A stretch of DNA of 30,000 nucleotides, taken from the NCBI RefSeq assembly GCF_020229735.1, contig NZ_CP083455.1:1-30000 (forward strand), in the 5' to 3' direction. Numbering within the stretch: position 1 is the first letter of the stretch; each line of letters begins with the position of its first letter. Positions 7,801 to 16,450 of this stretch are shown piece by piece. The position numbers and the translations under genes are program-made. The notes beneath the pieces are model-generated. The model did no database searches and had not been told where the DNA came from. It saw only the letters and a list, made by a program, of their open reading frames with translations. The stretch comes from Deinococcus taeanensis. Its GTDB lineage: Bacteria > Deinococcota > Deinococci > Deinococcales > Deinococcaceae.

Positions 7801-9033
7801 ATGTCGGACGCTTTACTAACGCTGGAAATCGAGAAACTTGTTGCGGGGGGGCTGGGGCTCGCCCGGGATGAGTCCGGCGTGGTGCTGGTCCGCGGTGCGC
7901 TGCCCGGCGAGCAGGTCACCGCCCGGATACGCGCCGGGAAAGGCGTACGCCAGGGGGTCACGGCAGAGGTTCTGCGCCGCAGCCCGGACCGTGTGGACGG
8001 CCCGGAACTGCCCACGGCGGACCTCGCGCACGCCACGTACGACGCGCAACTGCACTTCAAGCGCAGTTTCGTGGAAGAAGCCCTGAGCCGCATCGCCAAG
8101 GTCCGGCACGGCGTGGCCGCCACCGTGCCCAGCCCTCAGGCCTGGGGCTACCGCAACACCGCCCAGTACCTCGTGACGCCCCGGGGCCTTGCGTACCGTG
8201 AGCGGCGCGGCAGCGAGCCGCTGGTGGTGCAGCGCGACCCGCTGGTGATGGCGCAGATTCAGGCGGTCATGGACCGCGTGAACCCGGAGCTGCTGGACCC
8301 CGCCACGGAAGTCGCCTTCCGCGCCAGCCGCCTGACCGGCGAGGTGGTCGCGGCACTGATCGGGGCCGGGGAACCCCGGCAGTACCTGCGGGCCAGTGAT
8401 CACCTGATGGATTCCGGCGTGGTCGGCGTGAGTCTTGCGCAGCCGGCCGGGCGGCGCTTCAGTGCCGGTGTCCGCCTGATTGCCGGTGAGAGTGAGATCC
8501 GCGAGCAGTTCGGGCAGGTGCAGGTCAGCGTGTCTGCCACGGGGTTCGCGCAGGTGAACCCCGAAGCGGCCGGCCTGGCGTACCTCCGCGCGGCGCAGCT
8601 GGCCGGCCAGGGCGAGCACGCCGTGGACCTGTACGGTGGGGCGGGCGCCATCGGGCGCCACCTCGCTCCGAACTTCCGCCGGGTGACCGTGCTGGACGCG
8701 GCGCCCGAGGCGCTGGCCCGCGGCCGGCAGGACGTGGCGCAGAGCGGGGAGAAGAACGTGACGTTCCGCAACGGGGACGCCGCCCGGTTCAGTGAACTGG
8801 GCACCGACGTGATTGTCGTGGACCCGCCCCGCGCCGGGCTGGAGGAGGGGGCCCGGGAGCACATTCACACGAGCACGGCGGACCGTCTCGTGTACGTTTC
8901 GTGCGACCCGGCCACGTGGGCGCGGGACGTGGGCGACCTGGTGCGGCGCGGCTGGAAGCTCGGCGAGGTCATCCCGCATGACTTCTACCCGCAGACCAGC
9001 CACGTGGAGATCGTCAGCGTCCTGAACCGCTGA
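7801..9033 (+). CDS. Class I SAM-dependent RNA (uracil-5) methyltransferase, TrmA/RumA family, without iron-sulfur cysteines
   Basis: 410 residues. Residues 1-60 form a TRAM domain ([20 protein letters not shown]), which binds RNA. The C-terminal half is the Rossmann-like methyltransferase: AdoMet motif [14 protein letters not shown], acidic loop VLDAAPEAL, and [10 protein letters not shown]. The catalytic block [12 protein letters not shown] holds Cys368, the nucleophile that attacks uracil C6. The family makes 5-methyluridine in tRNA or rRNA (TrmA, RlmC, RlmD, TrmFO-independent). RlmD and most TRAM-containing relatives carry a 4Fe-4S cluster on four N-terminal Cys; here Cys368 is the only Cys, so no cluster is possible. 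Whether the target is tRNA or 23S rRNA cannot be read. A terminator-like hairpin follows. Confidence 0.88.
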   Translation: MSDALLTLEIEKLVAGGLGLARDESGVVLVRGALPGEQVTARIRAGKGVRQGVTAEVLRRSPDRVDGPELPTADLAHATYDAQLHFKRSFVEEALSRIAKVRHGVAATVPSPQAWGYRNTAQYLVTPRGLAYRERRGSEPLVVQRDPLVMAQIQAVMDRVNPELLDPATEVAFRASRLTGEVVAALIGAGEPRQYLRASDHLMDSGVVGVSLAQPAGRRFSAGVRLIAGESEIREQFGQVQVSVSATGFAQVNPEAAGLAYLRAAQLAGQGEHAVDLYGGAGAIGRHLAPNFRRVTVLDAAPEALARGRQDVAQSGEKNVTFRNGDAARFSELGTDVIVVDPPRAGLEEGAREHIHTSTADRLVYVSCDPATWARDVGDLVRRGWKLGEVIPHDFYPQTSHVEIVSVLNR

Positions 9034-9048
9034 CCTCTGCCCAGGGAC

Positions 9049-9074
9049 GGCCTCACACAAGTTGCTGTGAGGCC
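9049..9074 (+). terminator. Terminator-like hairpin after the RNA methyltransferase gene
   Basis: GGCCTCACA (9049-9057) and TGTGAGGCC (9066-9074) pair perfectly over 9 bp with an 8-nt loop, 15 bp after the stop codon. The tail ACTCTTC is only weakly T-rich. Confidence 0.6.
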
Positions 9075-9131
9075 ACTCTTCATGAACGTCACCAGACGCG
9101 GGGTCCTGTCCGCCTGCCGGCCAGGGCGCGC

Positions 9132-9144
9132 TAGGCTGCGCCCC
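9132..9144 (+). promoter_or_regulatory. Leaderless -10 box of the 9145 lipoprotein gene
   Basis: TAGGCT at 9132-9137 lies 7 nt before the GTG at 9145. This GTG is the only start that puts a proper signal peptide at the N-terminus, which supports the box. Confidence 0.55.
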
Positions 9145-9540
9145 GTGAAGGTTCTGCGCCTGCTTCTGTGTCTGCCTCTACTGTCTGCCTGCCAGGACCC
9201 GCAGGCCCGCCGGGACACCGCGGCGCTTCAGGCGCGCGTGGCGACCCTGGAAACGCAACTCAGGACCATGCAGGCGGCCCCGCCTAGTGACGCGCGCACC
9301 GTGACGGCCAGCGCCGCCGCGCAGAACTGCGCCAACAGCCTCACCCGCTCGCTGGAAACCTTCCGGCAGAACAGCCTGGATGACCGTTACCCCACGCCCG
9401 CCGAACTGCAGCTGCCCACCGAATGCGTGGACCTGCACGTGAACTGGGTGCAGCGCAGCAACCGCGCGTACACCTTCACGGTCGCCGACGAACGCAACCG
9501 CGAACTGGCCCGGCAGAGCAGCAGCTCCAGTGGCTCCTGA
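9145..9540 (+). CDS. Small coiled-coil lipoprotein of unknown function
   Basis: 131 residues from the GTG at 9145. MKVLRLLLCLPLLSACQDPQ is a lipoprotein signal peptide with lipobox LSAC (Cys16). Residues 21-44 (RRDTAALQARVATLETQLRT) have heptad spacing of A/L/V and look like a short coiled coil, so the anchored protein may oligomerise. The rest holds two Cys (QNCANS and TECVDLHVN), perhaps a disulfide, and ends in a serine-rich tail. An ATG upstream at 9082 is in frame but would bury the signal peptide. I do not recognise a family. It is convergent with the secreted protein gene, whose stop codon lies 9 bp away. Confidence 0.75.
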   Translation: MKVLRLLLCLPLLSACQDPQARRDTAALQARVATLETQLRTMQAAPPSDARTVTASAAAQNCANSLTRSLETFRQNSLDDRYPTPAELQLPTECVDLHVNWVQRSNRAYTFTVADERNRELARQSSSSSGS

Positions 9541-9549
9541 GCGGCACCC

Positions 9550-10029
9550 TCAGCCGGGCCCCACACCGCGCGCCCCGCCGACCGGACCGTCCCGGCGGTC
9601 CTCCTGCAGCGCAATGCCGAAAGTGGTGACGCGGCTGCCCTTGAACCCCACCACGAGCGCCCAGACCAACCCGGGCGCACCCTCAAAGGTGGCGCTGCGC
9701 ACGTAGAACACCTCGCCGTCACGCGTGAAGGTCCGCTCCTGCACCACCTGCTCCTCAGCGCCGTACTGCCGGACGCCCTGCTCGCGGAACGCCTGGAACG
9801 CCTCCAATGAACCCCACTGCCTGCGCACGTCGGCGCTGAACGCCCCCCACAGGCCCAGCAGCCGCACGGCGTAGAAGTCCCGCAGCAGCGCCCGGCCGCG
9901 CGTCAGCGCGCTCTGCTCGGCCACGGCCGTGGCTGTCGGCCGCGGGGGCGCAGGGCGCGGCGGCGGGGCCGACAGCGCGCCGCCCAGCAGACAGATTCCC
10001 AGCATCAGCCCCCGCAGTGACGTCTTCAT
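9550..10029 (-). CDS. Secreted protein of unknown function, possibly NTF2/DUF3887-like
   Basis: 159 residues. MKTSLRGLMLGICLLGGALSA is a clear signal peptide, likely cut after Ala21 at ALSA, followed by a proline-rich linker to about residue 35. The mature domain (ALLRDFYAVRLLGLWGAFSA, then QWGSLEAFQAFREQGVRQYG, then strands RTFTRDGEVFYVRSATFEGA and VWALVVGFKGSRVTTFGIAL) has helices followed by an antiparallel sheet. This is reminiscent of NTF2-like DUF3887/DUF4019 proteins that accompany secreted hydrolases, but I cannot assign it firmly. There is no Cys in the mature part. TACCGT lies 5 nt before the ATG. It follows the HAD gene on the same strand by 35 bp. Confidence 0.7.
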   Translation of the reverse strand: MKTSLRGLMLGICLLGGALSAPPPRPAPPRPTATAVAEQSALTRGRALLRDFYAVRLLGLWGAFSADVRRQWGSLEAFQAFREQGVRQYGAEEQVVQERTFTRDGEVFYVRSATFEGAPGLVWALVVGFKGSRVTTFGIALQEDRRDGPVGGARGVGPG

Positions 10030-10064
10030 GCATCACGGTACGCCCCGTCTGCCCCGGCGTGCTG

Positions 10065-10889
10065 TCAGCCCGGCAACGATTCGGCCAGCAGCGCCTCGAT
10101 GACGGCCGCCACGCCGTCCTCATCGTTCGTAAAGGTCACCTCACCGGCCGCGGCCCGCGCCTCTGCACCGGCGTTCCCCATCGCCACGCCGCGCCCGGCC
10201 CAGGCCAGCATTTCCACGTCGTTCGGCGCGTCACCGAACGCCAGCACCTCCGTCCGGGCGACCCCCAGGTGCGTGCACAGCCGCTCGAGCCCCCACGCCT
10301 TGCTGACCCCCTCGGCCAGCACCTCCAGGAACGGCGCGCCCGAATGCGTCACCGCGAAGCCCGGCAGCTTCAGCGCCTGCACCTCGGGCAACAGCCCGGC
10401 CGGCGAGAGGGCCGGGTGCCGCACGATGAACTTCAGGCTCGGCTCGGCCAGCACGTCCTCCAGCGGCAGGGCGTCCATCTCGTGGGGCCAGCGTTTGTGA
10501 TCCTCGAACTGCGCAATGTCCGCGTACCCGGCCTGCGCGGCGAACACCTCCCCGCCCCGCCTGACCGACACGAACAGCAGTCCCGGTACGCGCGCCGCCA
10601 GGGCCCGCGCCAGCGCCCGCTGCGCCCCGACGGTCACGTGCGCCTCGAACAGGGTCTCCCCGGTGCTCAGGTGAACGCCGTGCGCGCCGTTGCCGCACAG
10701 CGCCCAGCCTGTGAATCCCGCCGCGTCCGCAATGAGGCGCAACCCCCGCGGCTGCCGCGCCGTGACCGGCACCACGTGCACGCCCGCCGCGCGCGCGGCG
10801 TCCAGTGCCGCCCGGGTGCGCGCGCTGACCCTCAGGTCGCTGCGCAGCAGGGTGCCGTCCAGGTCCGTGGCAATCAGCCGGACGCTCAC
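10065..10889 (-). CDS. Cof-type HAD-IIB phosphatase
   Basis: 274 residues of the Cof subfamily of the HAD superfamily: motif [12 protein letters not shown] with nucleophile Asp9 and acid Asp11; motif II with [12 protein letters not shown]; and motif [25 protein letters not shown]. The cap domain between residues 85 and 190 is of the IIB type. These enzymes hydrolyse sugar phosphates, FMN, or thiamine pyrimidine phosphates, with broad overlap. The start is GTG 10889, overlapping the acpS stop as GTGA (10886-10889), so it is translated from the acpS transcript; the longer open frame upstream is the acpS region read in another frame. The pairing with acpS does not itself suggest a substrate. Confidence 0.88.
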   Translation of the reverse strand: MSVRLIATDLDGTLLRSDLRVSARTRAALDAARAAGVHVVPVTARQPRGLRLIADAAGFTGWALCGNGAHGVHLSTGETLFEAHVTVGAQRALARALAARVPGLLFVSVRRGGEVFAAQAGYADIAQFEDHKRWPHEMDALPLEDVLAEPSLKFIVRHPALSPAGLLPEVQALKLPGFAVTHSGAPFLEVLAEGVSKAWGLERLCTHLGVARTEVLAFGDAPNDVEMLAWAGRGVAMGNAGAEARAAAGEVTFTNDEDGVAAVIEALLAESLPG

Positions 10890-11272
10890 CCGCGCGCCTC
10901 CAGCACCACGACCGCCGAGGCGTGCTCCTTGGTGTGCGTGAGGGTCAGATGCGCCACCCACCCGCGCGCCTGCATCTCCGCGGCAATCCCCGGCGCGTAG
11001 CCCAGAACGGGCGGCGCGAACGGGAAGGGACCGTCCGGGGTGCGCTCGCGCTCCACCCAGACGTCCCGCCAGCCGTGCGGGCGCGGCCAGACCTTCTGAA
11101 ACGCTTCTTTCGCCGCAAAGCGCGCCGCGAGGCTCGGGGCAGGGTCCTGCAGGCGGGCGCAGTACGCGAGTTCGGTGGGGGCGAACAGCTTCTCCGCGCG
11201 TCTGCCTTCGCGCTCCAGCATGCGCCGGATGCGGCTGATCTCGATCAGGTCGTGGCCCACGGCGACAATCAT
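10886..11272 (-). CDS. acpS: Holo-[acyl-carrier-protein] synthase
   Basis: 128 residues, normal for AcpS. The enzyme moves 4'-phosphopantetheine from CoA to the serine of apo-ACP, which activates fatty-acid synthesis. Signature [19 protein letters not shown] at the N-terminus has the Mg2+-binding Asp8; the second motif [14 protein letters not shown] holds the conserved Glu and Lys. The C-terminal strand [17 protein letters not shown] is typical. The ATG at 11272 has TATCCT 7 nt upstream and no Shine-Dalgarno. It is divergent from the MNT-HEPN gene with only 61 bp between the starts, and coupled to the HAD phosphatase downstream. Confidence 0.93.
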   Translation of the reverse strand: MIVAVGHDLIEISRIRRMLEREGRRAEKLFAPTELAYCARLQDPAPSLAARFAAKEAFQKVWPRPHGWRDVWVERERTPDGPFPFAPPVLGYAPGIAAEMQARGWVAHLTLTHTKEHASAVVVLEARG

Positions 11273-11333
11273 GCCCGGCAGGATAGCCTGCACCGGCCGC
11301 CAGGCGGCGCGAGAACGCCTTATCTTGCAGGGC
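11273..11333. promoter_or_regulatory. Compact divergent promoter region, acpS and MNT-HEPN gene
   Basis: Two -10 boxes face away from each other: TATCCT on the minus strand (11285-11280, 7 nt before ATG 11272) and TATCTT on the plus strand (11321-11326, 7 nt before GTG 11334). Both would give leaderless mRNAs. The -35 regions of the two share the 35 bp between them, so the genes may compete for polymerase. Confidence 0.55.
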
Positions 11334-12065
11334 GTGACTCCCGCTGCCGAGCCGCTCTTCCCGGACCTGCGCCTGCCCACCATTGCCGCTGCGCTGCGCG
11401 ACGCGCGGCCCCTGTGGACAGCGCTGGGCGTCACGCGCGTGCGCGTCTTCGGGTCGGTGGCGCGCGGCGAGGCCGGGACGAACAGCGACATAGACCTGCT
11501 CGTGGATTTTCTGCCCAACGGGCCACGGGGCCTGCTGGACCTGATGCGCGCCCGCGACGTGTTCGAAGGCGTGCTGAACCGCCGGGTGGACGTGCTGACC
11601 GAGGCGGCGCTGCGCCCACCGCTGCGCGGGGAGATTCTGCTTGACGCCGTGGACGTCATGCAGGTGCCGGACCCCCCACCCCGCACGCACCGGGCGAAAC
11701 GCTGGCGCTGGCGGGTGTTCGACCTGCTGGCCGCGGTGGACCGCATCACGGCGTTCACGGACGGCCACTCACTGACCACCTTCGAGCGGGACGAGGCCGT
11801 GCGCGACGCGGTGCTGCACAACCTGACCCGGCTGGGGGAAACCACGAAGTTCATTCCGCAGTCCGTGCAGGACCGCGCGCCGCAGATTCCCTGGGCGCTG
11901 CTGCGCGACATCCGCAACACCGTGGCGCACGATTACTTCGGAATCGAGCCGGCGCTCATCTGGCACACCGCGCGGGTGGAACTCCCGGCGGTGCGGCCGC
12001 TGTTGCAGGCCCTGGCCGACGCCGCGGCAGACGACACGCCCGGCGCTCAGGCCGGGCGGTCCTGA
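11334..12065 (+). CDS. MNT nucleotidyltransferase fused to HEPN (DUF86) domain
   Basis: 243 residues holding both halves of a HEPN-MNT toxin-antitoxin pair in one chain. Residues 30-110 are a minimal nucleotidyltransferase: [20 protein letters not shown] has the GS motif (Gly40-Ser41) and Asp52/Asp54; the third Asp is Asp86 (RRVDVLTE). Residues 125-230 are a DUF86-type HEPN helical domain with RNTVAHDY (194-201), which is the RX4HXY motif of the RNase active site including the Tyr that MNT enzymes AMPylate. In known two-gene systems MNT neutralises HEPN by adding AMP to that Tyr. A linker with a proline run (PDPPP) joins the domains. No free HEPN or MNT gene adjoins it. The start is GTG 11334 with TATCTT 7 nt upstream. 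All catalytic residues appear present in both domains. Confidence 0.88.
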   Translation: MTPAAEPLFPDLRLPTIAAALRDARPLWTALGVTRVRVFGSVARGEAGTNSDIDLLVDFLPNGPRGLLDLMRARDVFEGVLNRRVDVLTEAALRPPLRGEILLDAVDVMQVPDPPPRTHRAKRWRWRVFDLLAAVDRITAFTDGHSLTTFERDEAVRDAVLHNLTRLGETTKFIPQSVQDRAPQIPWALLRDIRNTVAHDYFGIEPALIWHTARVELPAVRPLLQALADAAADDTPGAQAGRS

Positions 12066-12089
12066 ACAGCGGACGCTGGAGGGGACCGG

Positions 12090-13232
12090 TCAGGTGGGCA
12101 GCGCGCGCAGCAGCAGCGCCGCTTCCTCCGCACCGCGCGGCGTGACGTAGAAGAACGCCAGGGCCAGCGCGATGTACACCGCGAGCAGCAGCACCCCCTC
12201 GAACCAGGTGGTTTCGCCGTCCTTGGTGACGCTCGTCACGATGAGCGCCACGGCGATGATGGCAATCAGTTCCAGCGGTGAGCTGAACACCAGGTCCATG
12301 GGGTGGCCCAGCAGCGCCCCGATGATGACCAGCAGCGGCGCGGTAAGCAGCGCCACCTGAATCGTCGCGCCCAGCCCGATGTTCACGGCGAGGTCCATCT
12401 GGCCCTTGCGGGCGAAGTAGACCGCCGCGAGGTACTCCGCGAAGTTCCCCACCACCGCGAGCACGATGATCCCCAGGAAGAACTCACTGAGGCCCAGCGT
12501 GCTCGCGGTGGCCTCGAGCGCGCCGGACAGCATCTCGGATTCCAGGGCGATCAGGGCGGTGCCGCCCAGCAGCACCCCCAGCGCGACCGGCAGCGACCAG
12601 GGTTTCGCCGGACCGTGGCCGTGGCCTGCCTCACCTTCCGGCGCCGCGAACACGTCCTTGTGCGTCACCAGGGTGTACACCAGGTTCAGGAGGTACACCA
12701 CGATCAGCAGGATCGCCACGCCGATGCTCAGGCGTTCATCCAGGTTGGCGCGCGTGCCCGCCTCGGTCGCGAAGCCCGGCAGCTGCTCGGTGTAATCGAA
12801 GATCGCCGGGAGGGTCAGCGTGATGACCGTGAGGAACAGCATCGCGGACAGCTGCCCGGCGTTCGCGGCGTTGAAGCGCTGCCGCGCGCCGCTGCGCGCA
12901 AATCCCGCCGCAACAATCGCCAGGCCCAGGCCCAGCAGCGCGTTCCCGATGATCGACCCGGTGATCTGCGCCTTGACGACCTGCACGTTCCCACTCATCA
13001 GGATGAAGATTGCGATGATCAGCTCGGCCATGTTGCCGAAGGTGACGTTCAGCAGCCCGCCGATGGCCGGCCCGGCGTGCACGGCGACATGCTCGGTCGC
13101 CTTGCGCAGCCAGTCGGCCAGCGGCACGATCGCCAGGACCGCCGTCACGAACACCCACAGCGGAGGCGCGTGCAGCACGTACTCCAGCAGCAGGCTGATG
13201 GGGAGAAAGGCCAGCAGCACATTCATGAACAT
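12090..13232 (-). CDS. Ca2+/H+ antiporter, CaCA family
   Basis: 380 residues with about 11 membrane helices arranged as two inverted halves of the CAX branch of the cation/Ca2+ exchanger superfamily. The two alpha-repeat signatures are GNMAE (66-70, within [15 protein letters not shown]) and GNFAE (262-266, within [14 protein letters not shown]); their Glu residues bind the cation. A central cytoplasmic stretch rich in acid and His ([11 protein letters not shown], about 197-207) is usual in bacterial members and may sense metal. It exports Ca2+ in exchange for protons at the inner membrane. The ATG at 13232 has TACACT 6 nt upstream and no Shine-Dalgarno. A second Met at codon 3 is possible. 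Convergent with the MNT-HEPN gene, 24 bp apart. Confidence 0.92.
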   Translation of the reverse strand: MFMNVLLAFLPISLLLEYVLHAPPLWVFVTAVLAIVPLADWLRKATEHVAVHAGPAIGGLLNVTFGNMAELIIAIFILMSGNVQVVKAQITGSIIGNALLGLGLAIVAAGFARSGARQRFNAANAGQLSAMLFLTVITLTLPAIFDYTEQLPGFATEAGTRANLDERLSIGVAILLIVVYLLNLVYTLVTHKDVFAAPEGEAGHGHGPAKPWSLPVALGVLLGGTALIALESEMLSGALEATASTLGLSEFFLGIIVLAVVGNFAEYLAAVYFARKGQMDLAVNIGLGATIQVALLTAPLLVIIGALLGHPMDLVFSSPLELIAIIAVALIVTSVTKDGETTWFEGVLLLAVYIALALAFFYVTPRGAEEAALLLRALPT

Positions 13233-13244
13233 GAGCGCAGTGTA
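13233..13244 (-). promoter_or_regulatory. Leaderless -10 box of the Ca2+/H+ antiporter gene
   Basis: TACACT on the minus strand (13244-13239) stands 6 nt before the ATG at 13232. No ribosome binding site is present. Confidence 0.55.
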
Positions 13245-13300
13245 AGGGCCGCCGCGCCGCGCCGCTCCGGCCTTTCACTTCACGCTTGGCCGGCCGCGCT

Positions 13301-14284
13301 TCAGGTCCAGGTGAGGGCCGAGCGGGCCTGCCAGTACTGCTCAGGCGGCTGGGCCAGGGGCGCTGTGAGGGCCGCGGCGTTCACGCGCAGGGGCAGCGCC
13401 GCGAGGTTCTGCGCGAGCTGCTCCGGGGTGACAGCTCCGCTGAGCACCACGTCGGCCCAGGGGTGCGCGAGTGCCGCGCCGAGCGCCACGGCGTCCGGCG
13501 TGACCCCCAGCGCGCGGGCGGCGCCGGCCAGCTCGGGGGGCACGTCACCCCGGCCGGTCAGGCCGCGCGCACTCAGGCGGCCATTCGCCACGCCTTCTTT
13601 CACCACGACCGTCCACCCGGCGGCGTGCGCCTCCGCAAGCGCCTCTCCTGCCGAGGGGTCCAGCAGGTTCCAGGTGGCCTGCACCGCCCGGAACGGATTC
13701 ACGCCGTTCACCTGCGCGGCCAGTGCCCGGCGCACGGTATCGGCCTGCCGCGGCCCGCTGGTGCTCAGGCCCACCCGCACGCCTGCGGCCGCAAGCTCCG
13801 CGAGGCGTGCCAGAACCGCCGTGTCCTCCAGCACCCCGGAGTCCGGCGTGGCGGAGTGAATCAGGTACACGTGCGGAGCGCGGCCCAGCGCCTCCAGGGT
13901 TTCGGGCCACTGCCGCGTGAGGGTCGGGAGGTCGTGGGTTTTCACCTCGTGCGTCGGCGCGTCGGCGCGCCACCCGGCCACGTACGTGTACCCCCACTTG
14001 CTGCCGGTGACGGCGTCCGCAGGCCCCCGCTCCCGCAGCCACCCGCCCAGGAAGGCCTCTGCGAGGCCGTAGCTGCGCGCCGCGTCGAAGTACCGCACGC
14101 CCGCACCGTACGCGGCGTCCAGGACCGCGCACGTCTGCGCGCGCAGGTCGTCCACGCCCTTGCCGGGGAGATCCCCGTGGTGCCCCAGATTGAGGTACCC
14201 CGGGCGGCCCAGCGCGGCCAGTCCAAGGCCCAGCCGGGCCGCCCCGGGCGGCAGCAGCGGAGCGGAAAAGAGGGGAGAGGTCAT
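13301..14284 (-). CDS. Aldo/keto reductase
   Basis: 327 residues with the (beta/alpha)8 aldo/keto reductase pattern. The catalytic tetrad is visible: Asp67 and Tyr72 in VRYFDAARSYGLAEAFLG, Lys96 in TGSKWGYTY, and His143 in HVYLIHSATPD. NAD(P)H is bound by the C-terminal segments, as in RLSARGLTGRGD and the late block VVLSGAVTPEQLAQNLAA. It reduces an aldehyde or ketone in the cytosol; the substrate is not evident, and related proteins include D-threo-aldose dehydrogenase-like and general AKR members. ATG 14284 has CACAAT 6 nt upstream and CTGGCA 17 bp before that, so it probably has its own leaderless transcript in spite of the same-strand Rid gene 90 bp upstream. Confidence 0.88.
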   Translation of the reverse strand: MTSPLFSAPLLPPGAARLGLGLAALGRPGYLNLGHHGDLPGKGVDDLRAQTCAVLDAAYGAGVRYFDAARSYGLAEAFLGGWLRERGPADAVTGSKWGYTYVAGWRADAPTHEVKTHDLPTLTRQWPETLEALGRAPHVYLIHSATPDSGVLEDTAVLARLAELAAAGVRVGLSTSGPRQADTVRRALAAQVNGVNPFRAVQATWNLLDPSAGEALAEAHAAGWTVVVKEGVANGRLSARGLTGRGDVPPELAGAARALGVTPDAVALGAALAHPWADVVLSGAVTPEQLAQNLAALPLRVNAAALTAPLAQPPEQYWQARSALTWT

Positions 14285-14319
14285 GCGTTCATTGTGGCGC
14301 GCCGCCGCCCGTCTGCCAG
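14285..14319 (-). promoter_or_regulatory. Promoter of the aldo/keto reductase gene
   Basis: On the minus strand CTGGCA (-35), 17 bp and CACAAT (-10) precede the ATG at 14284 by 6 nt. This is one of the few leaderless starts here with a visible -35 box. Confidence 0.45.
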
Positions 14320-14374
14320 CGCGTCATTCGCCGGGAGGCTCAGGCTGGCCGTAAGGTCCAGCGGTCCGGGCCGC

Positions 14375-14761
14375 TCAGCCGCCCTGAATGACCGCTTCCG
14401 CCTCGATCTCCACCAGGTGCAGCGGGTCAATCAGCGCGGCCACCTGCACCATCGTCGTGGCCGGGCGGATCTCGCCGAACACCTCGCCGTGCGCGCGGCC
14501 CACCTCGGCCCAGCGCGTGATGTCGGTCACGTAGATGCGCGTGCGGACCACGTCTTCCAGGCGGGCCCCGGCGGTGCTCAGCGCCTGGCGGATGATGCCC
14601 AGCGCCGCGCGGGTCTGCTCGGCCGCGTCGCCCTCACCGACCACCTCGCCGTTCACGGTGGCGGTCGTGCCGCTGACGTGCACCACCTGCCCCACCTTCA
14701 CCGCGCGCGAGTACCCGATCTGGCCCTCCCAGGGGCTGCCGCTGCTGATGTTCTGCCGCAT
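14375..14761 (-). CDS. Rid-family (YjgF/YER057c/UK114) protein without the catalytic Arg
   Basis: 128 residues, the normal length for this trimeric family. Matching blocks are VVHVSGTTATVNGEVVGEGD (27-46), EQTRAALGIIRQALSTAGA, VVRTRIYVTDITRW (71-84) and the C-terminal VEIEAEAV (117-124). True RidA enzymes hydrolyse reactive 2-aminoacrylate imines with an Arg in the PAR(S/A) motif (Arg105 in E. coli). Here the matching place reads RPATTMVQVAAL (99-110), with Thr at the Arg position, as in Rid subgroups thought not to be imine deaminases. The function is therefore open. TACGCT lies 5 nt before the ATG. It has same-strand neighbours on both sides but gaps of about 90 bp. Confidence 0.85.
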   Translation of the reverse strand: MRQNISSGSPWEGQIGYSRAVKVGQVVHVSGTTATVNGEVVGEGDAAEQTRAALGIIRQALSTAGARLEDVVRTRIYVTDITRWAEVGRAHGEVFGEIRPATTMVQVAALIDPLHLVEIEAEAVIQGG

Positions 14762-14850
14762 GCCCCAGCGTAGGTGCCCTGCCGGGGGCGGGGCACGCCG
14801 CTCGTCTGGACGCCCGGTGTGACGCGCCGCGTGACACCCGCCACCCCCGG

Positions 14851-16359
14851 TCAGTGGCCGTACAGTTCGCCGGTGCGGGGCGCCAGGGTCCAGTCCGTGA
14901 CCTGCCAGCCTCCCGCGCGCCGGGCGAGATTCACGGTCAGTGTGAAGCGCTCCCCGGAGACGTACTCACTGTCCGTCTTCGCGTCCGTGAACCCCACCGT
15001 GGTGGTCAGCACCGCCTGGGCCTGCGTGGCCGTGTCCCGGGTCAGGCGCACGCTGCTGAACGTGAAGTTCCCCAGCTCGCGCAGCGGGAAGTCGAGTTCG
15101 GCTTCCAGCGGCACCAGCCACGGCTCTGCCCGGGTGACCGCCGCGTCTAGGCGGCGCTGCACCTCGGCGCGCTGCGCATCGGTGCGGTTCACGTTCCGGT
15201 ACTGCGACGCCACGTGCTGCGCCACGGCACTCAGGTCACTCACGAGGCGCGCCGTGAGCGCCAGCGGATCATCCTTCAGCTCAGTCAGGCCCGCGGCCGA
15301 CACCCGGTACGGCACGAAGCGCACGCTGCCGCTGCGTTCGTCACGGATCAGCGCGTCGTCGCGGCCACCCGCCCGGCGCACCGCCACGTCCGGCGACACC
15401 CGCAACTCCGCGGTCCCGGAGCCGTCGCGGGTCACAGGGACGCTCAGCAGCGCGCGGCCCGCCACGACCTGTCCCCCCTGCGGCCGGTACAGCCGCAGCT
15501 GCGCGCCGCCCGGTCCCACCACCACGGCAAGGTACTCGCGGGTACCCGGCGCGCTGAACGACCCGCCGATCCCGCGGCGGGCCGCGCCCGGCGCGGCGCC
15601 CGCCCGGGTGGGCCAGTCCCACAGCCCGAAATCCGACAGGTCGCGCTGCACGTCCGGTCCGTAGTTCGCCAGCCACGCCCGGTACGGCTGCGCCAGCCCC
15701 TGCGCCCACGTGTCGGCCGCGGCGGCGCCCTGCGTGACCACGCGCGTGGCGTAGTTCACCAGCACGCCGCCGCTGAAGGGCTCTGCGGTGGTCATGTCCC
15801 GCGCGTAGGCCCCCATGAATGCCGGGAAGGCCCGGGTGTTCTCCACGTACGCGCCGTTCAGGAACGAGTACACCACCGGCAGCGGCGCACTCTCCGCGAA
15901 ACTCATGCCGTACCCGTACGCGAAGCGCCAGTCGGCCCCCACCAGTTCCAGGGGACCTTTGCCGTCCAGCTGAACAGCACCCAGCGTCTCACTGTGCGCG
16001 CTGAACGCCGTCAGCAGTTTGCGGGGCGGGCGGCTGAGCGAGTAGAGCGTGTGTGTGAAACAGCAGTGCGCGCCGCCGGAGAACCCGGCCAGCAGCACTT
16101 CCGGCACGCCGTCGCCCGTCACGTCCCGGCAGAAGTCCACGCTGACCATGGTGTCCTCCACGGCCGCGTAGGTCACGCCGCCCCGCACGAGGCTCACGCG
16201 GTCCAACGGGTCCTCGAACCCATTTTCCTGCGTGCGGACGGTATACGCGCCGCACGCGCCGAGCGTGGTCTTCACCGGCGCCAGGCGCGCCTGGGCGTGG
16301 GCGGGCGGCAGCAGGGCGGGCAGCAGCAGGGTCAGGGCCTTCAGGATGACGCGATTCAT
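14851..16359 (-). CDS. Large secreted protein with FG-GAP-like motif, unknown function
   Basis: 502 residues from ATG 16359, which has GGAGG 6 nt upstream. The N-terminus MNRVILKALTLLLPALLPPA plus HAQA is a signal peptide with likely cleavage after AHAQA. Near 80-100 the segment DVTGDGVPEVLLAGFSGGAH has the D-x-T-G-D-G-x-P-E pattern of Ca2+-binding FG-GAP/integrin-like repeats, followed by paired Cys (HCCFTH). Only one such repeat is evident. The C-terminal 130 residues look like an NTF2-like or lipoprotein-type beta domain (AVLTTTVGFTDAKTDSEYVS, then RFTLTVNLARRAGGWQVTDW). The protein is probably periplasmic or exported. It is divergent from the thiamine operon; nothing ties it to thiamine. 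Confidence 0.75.
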   Translation of the reverse strand: MNRVILKALTLLLPALLPPAHAQARLAPVKTTLGACGAYTVRTQENGFEDPLDRVSLVRGGVTYAAVEDTMVSVDFCRDVTGDGVPEVLLAGFSGGAHCCFTHTLYSLSRPPRKLLTAFSAHSETLGAVQLDGKGPLELVGADWRFAYGYGMSFAESAPLPVVYSFLNGAYVENTRAFPAFMGAYARDMTTAEPFSGGVLVNYATRVVTQGAAAADTWAQGLAQPYRAWLANYGPDVQRDLSDFGLWDWPTRAGAAPGAARRGIGGSFSAPGTREYLAVVVGPGGAQLRLYRPQGGQVVAGRALLSVPVTRDGSGTAELRVSPDVAVRRAGGRDDALIRDERSGSVRFVPYRVSAAGLTELKDDPLALTARLVSDLSAVAQHVASQYRNVNRTDAQRAEVQRRLDAAVTRAEPWLVPLEAELDFPLRELGNFTFSSVRLTRDTATQAQAVLTTTVGFTDAKTDSEYVSGERFTLTVNLARRAGGWQVTDWTLAPRTGELYGH

Positions 16360-16450
16360 ACGGACCTCCGGTGAACCAGGCAAGTGCCTCATCTTCCCTG
16401 GTCCGGACACCTGTGACCAGCCTGACTGTTCGGGCCGGCGCGGGCGGGTG

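Noticed and set aside
10890..11768. N-terminal extension of the HAD phosphatase on the minus strand
   Set aside because: The extra frame covers acpS and part of the MNT-HEPN gene; the HAD motif starts right after GTG 10889.
12303..13859. 518-codon plus-strand frame opposite the antiporter and aldo/keto reductase
   Set aside because: Composition is that of an antisense shadow, rich in Arg, Gln and His, and both opposite genes are certain.
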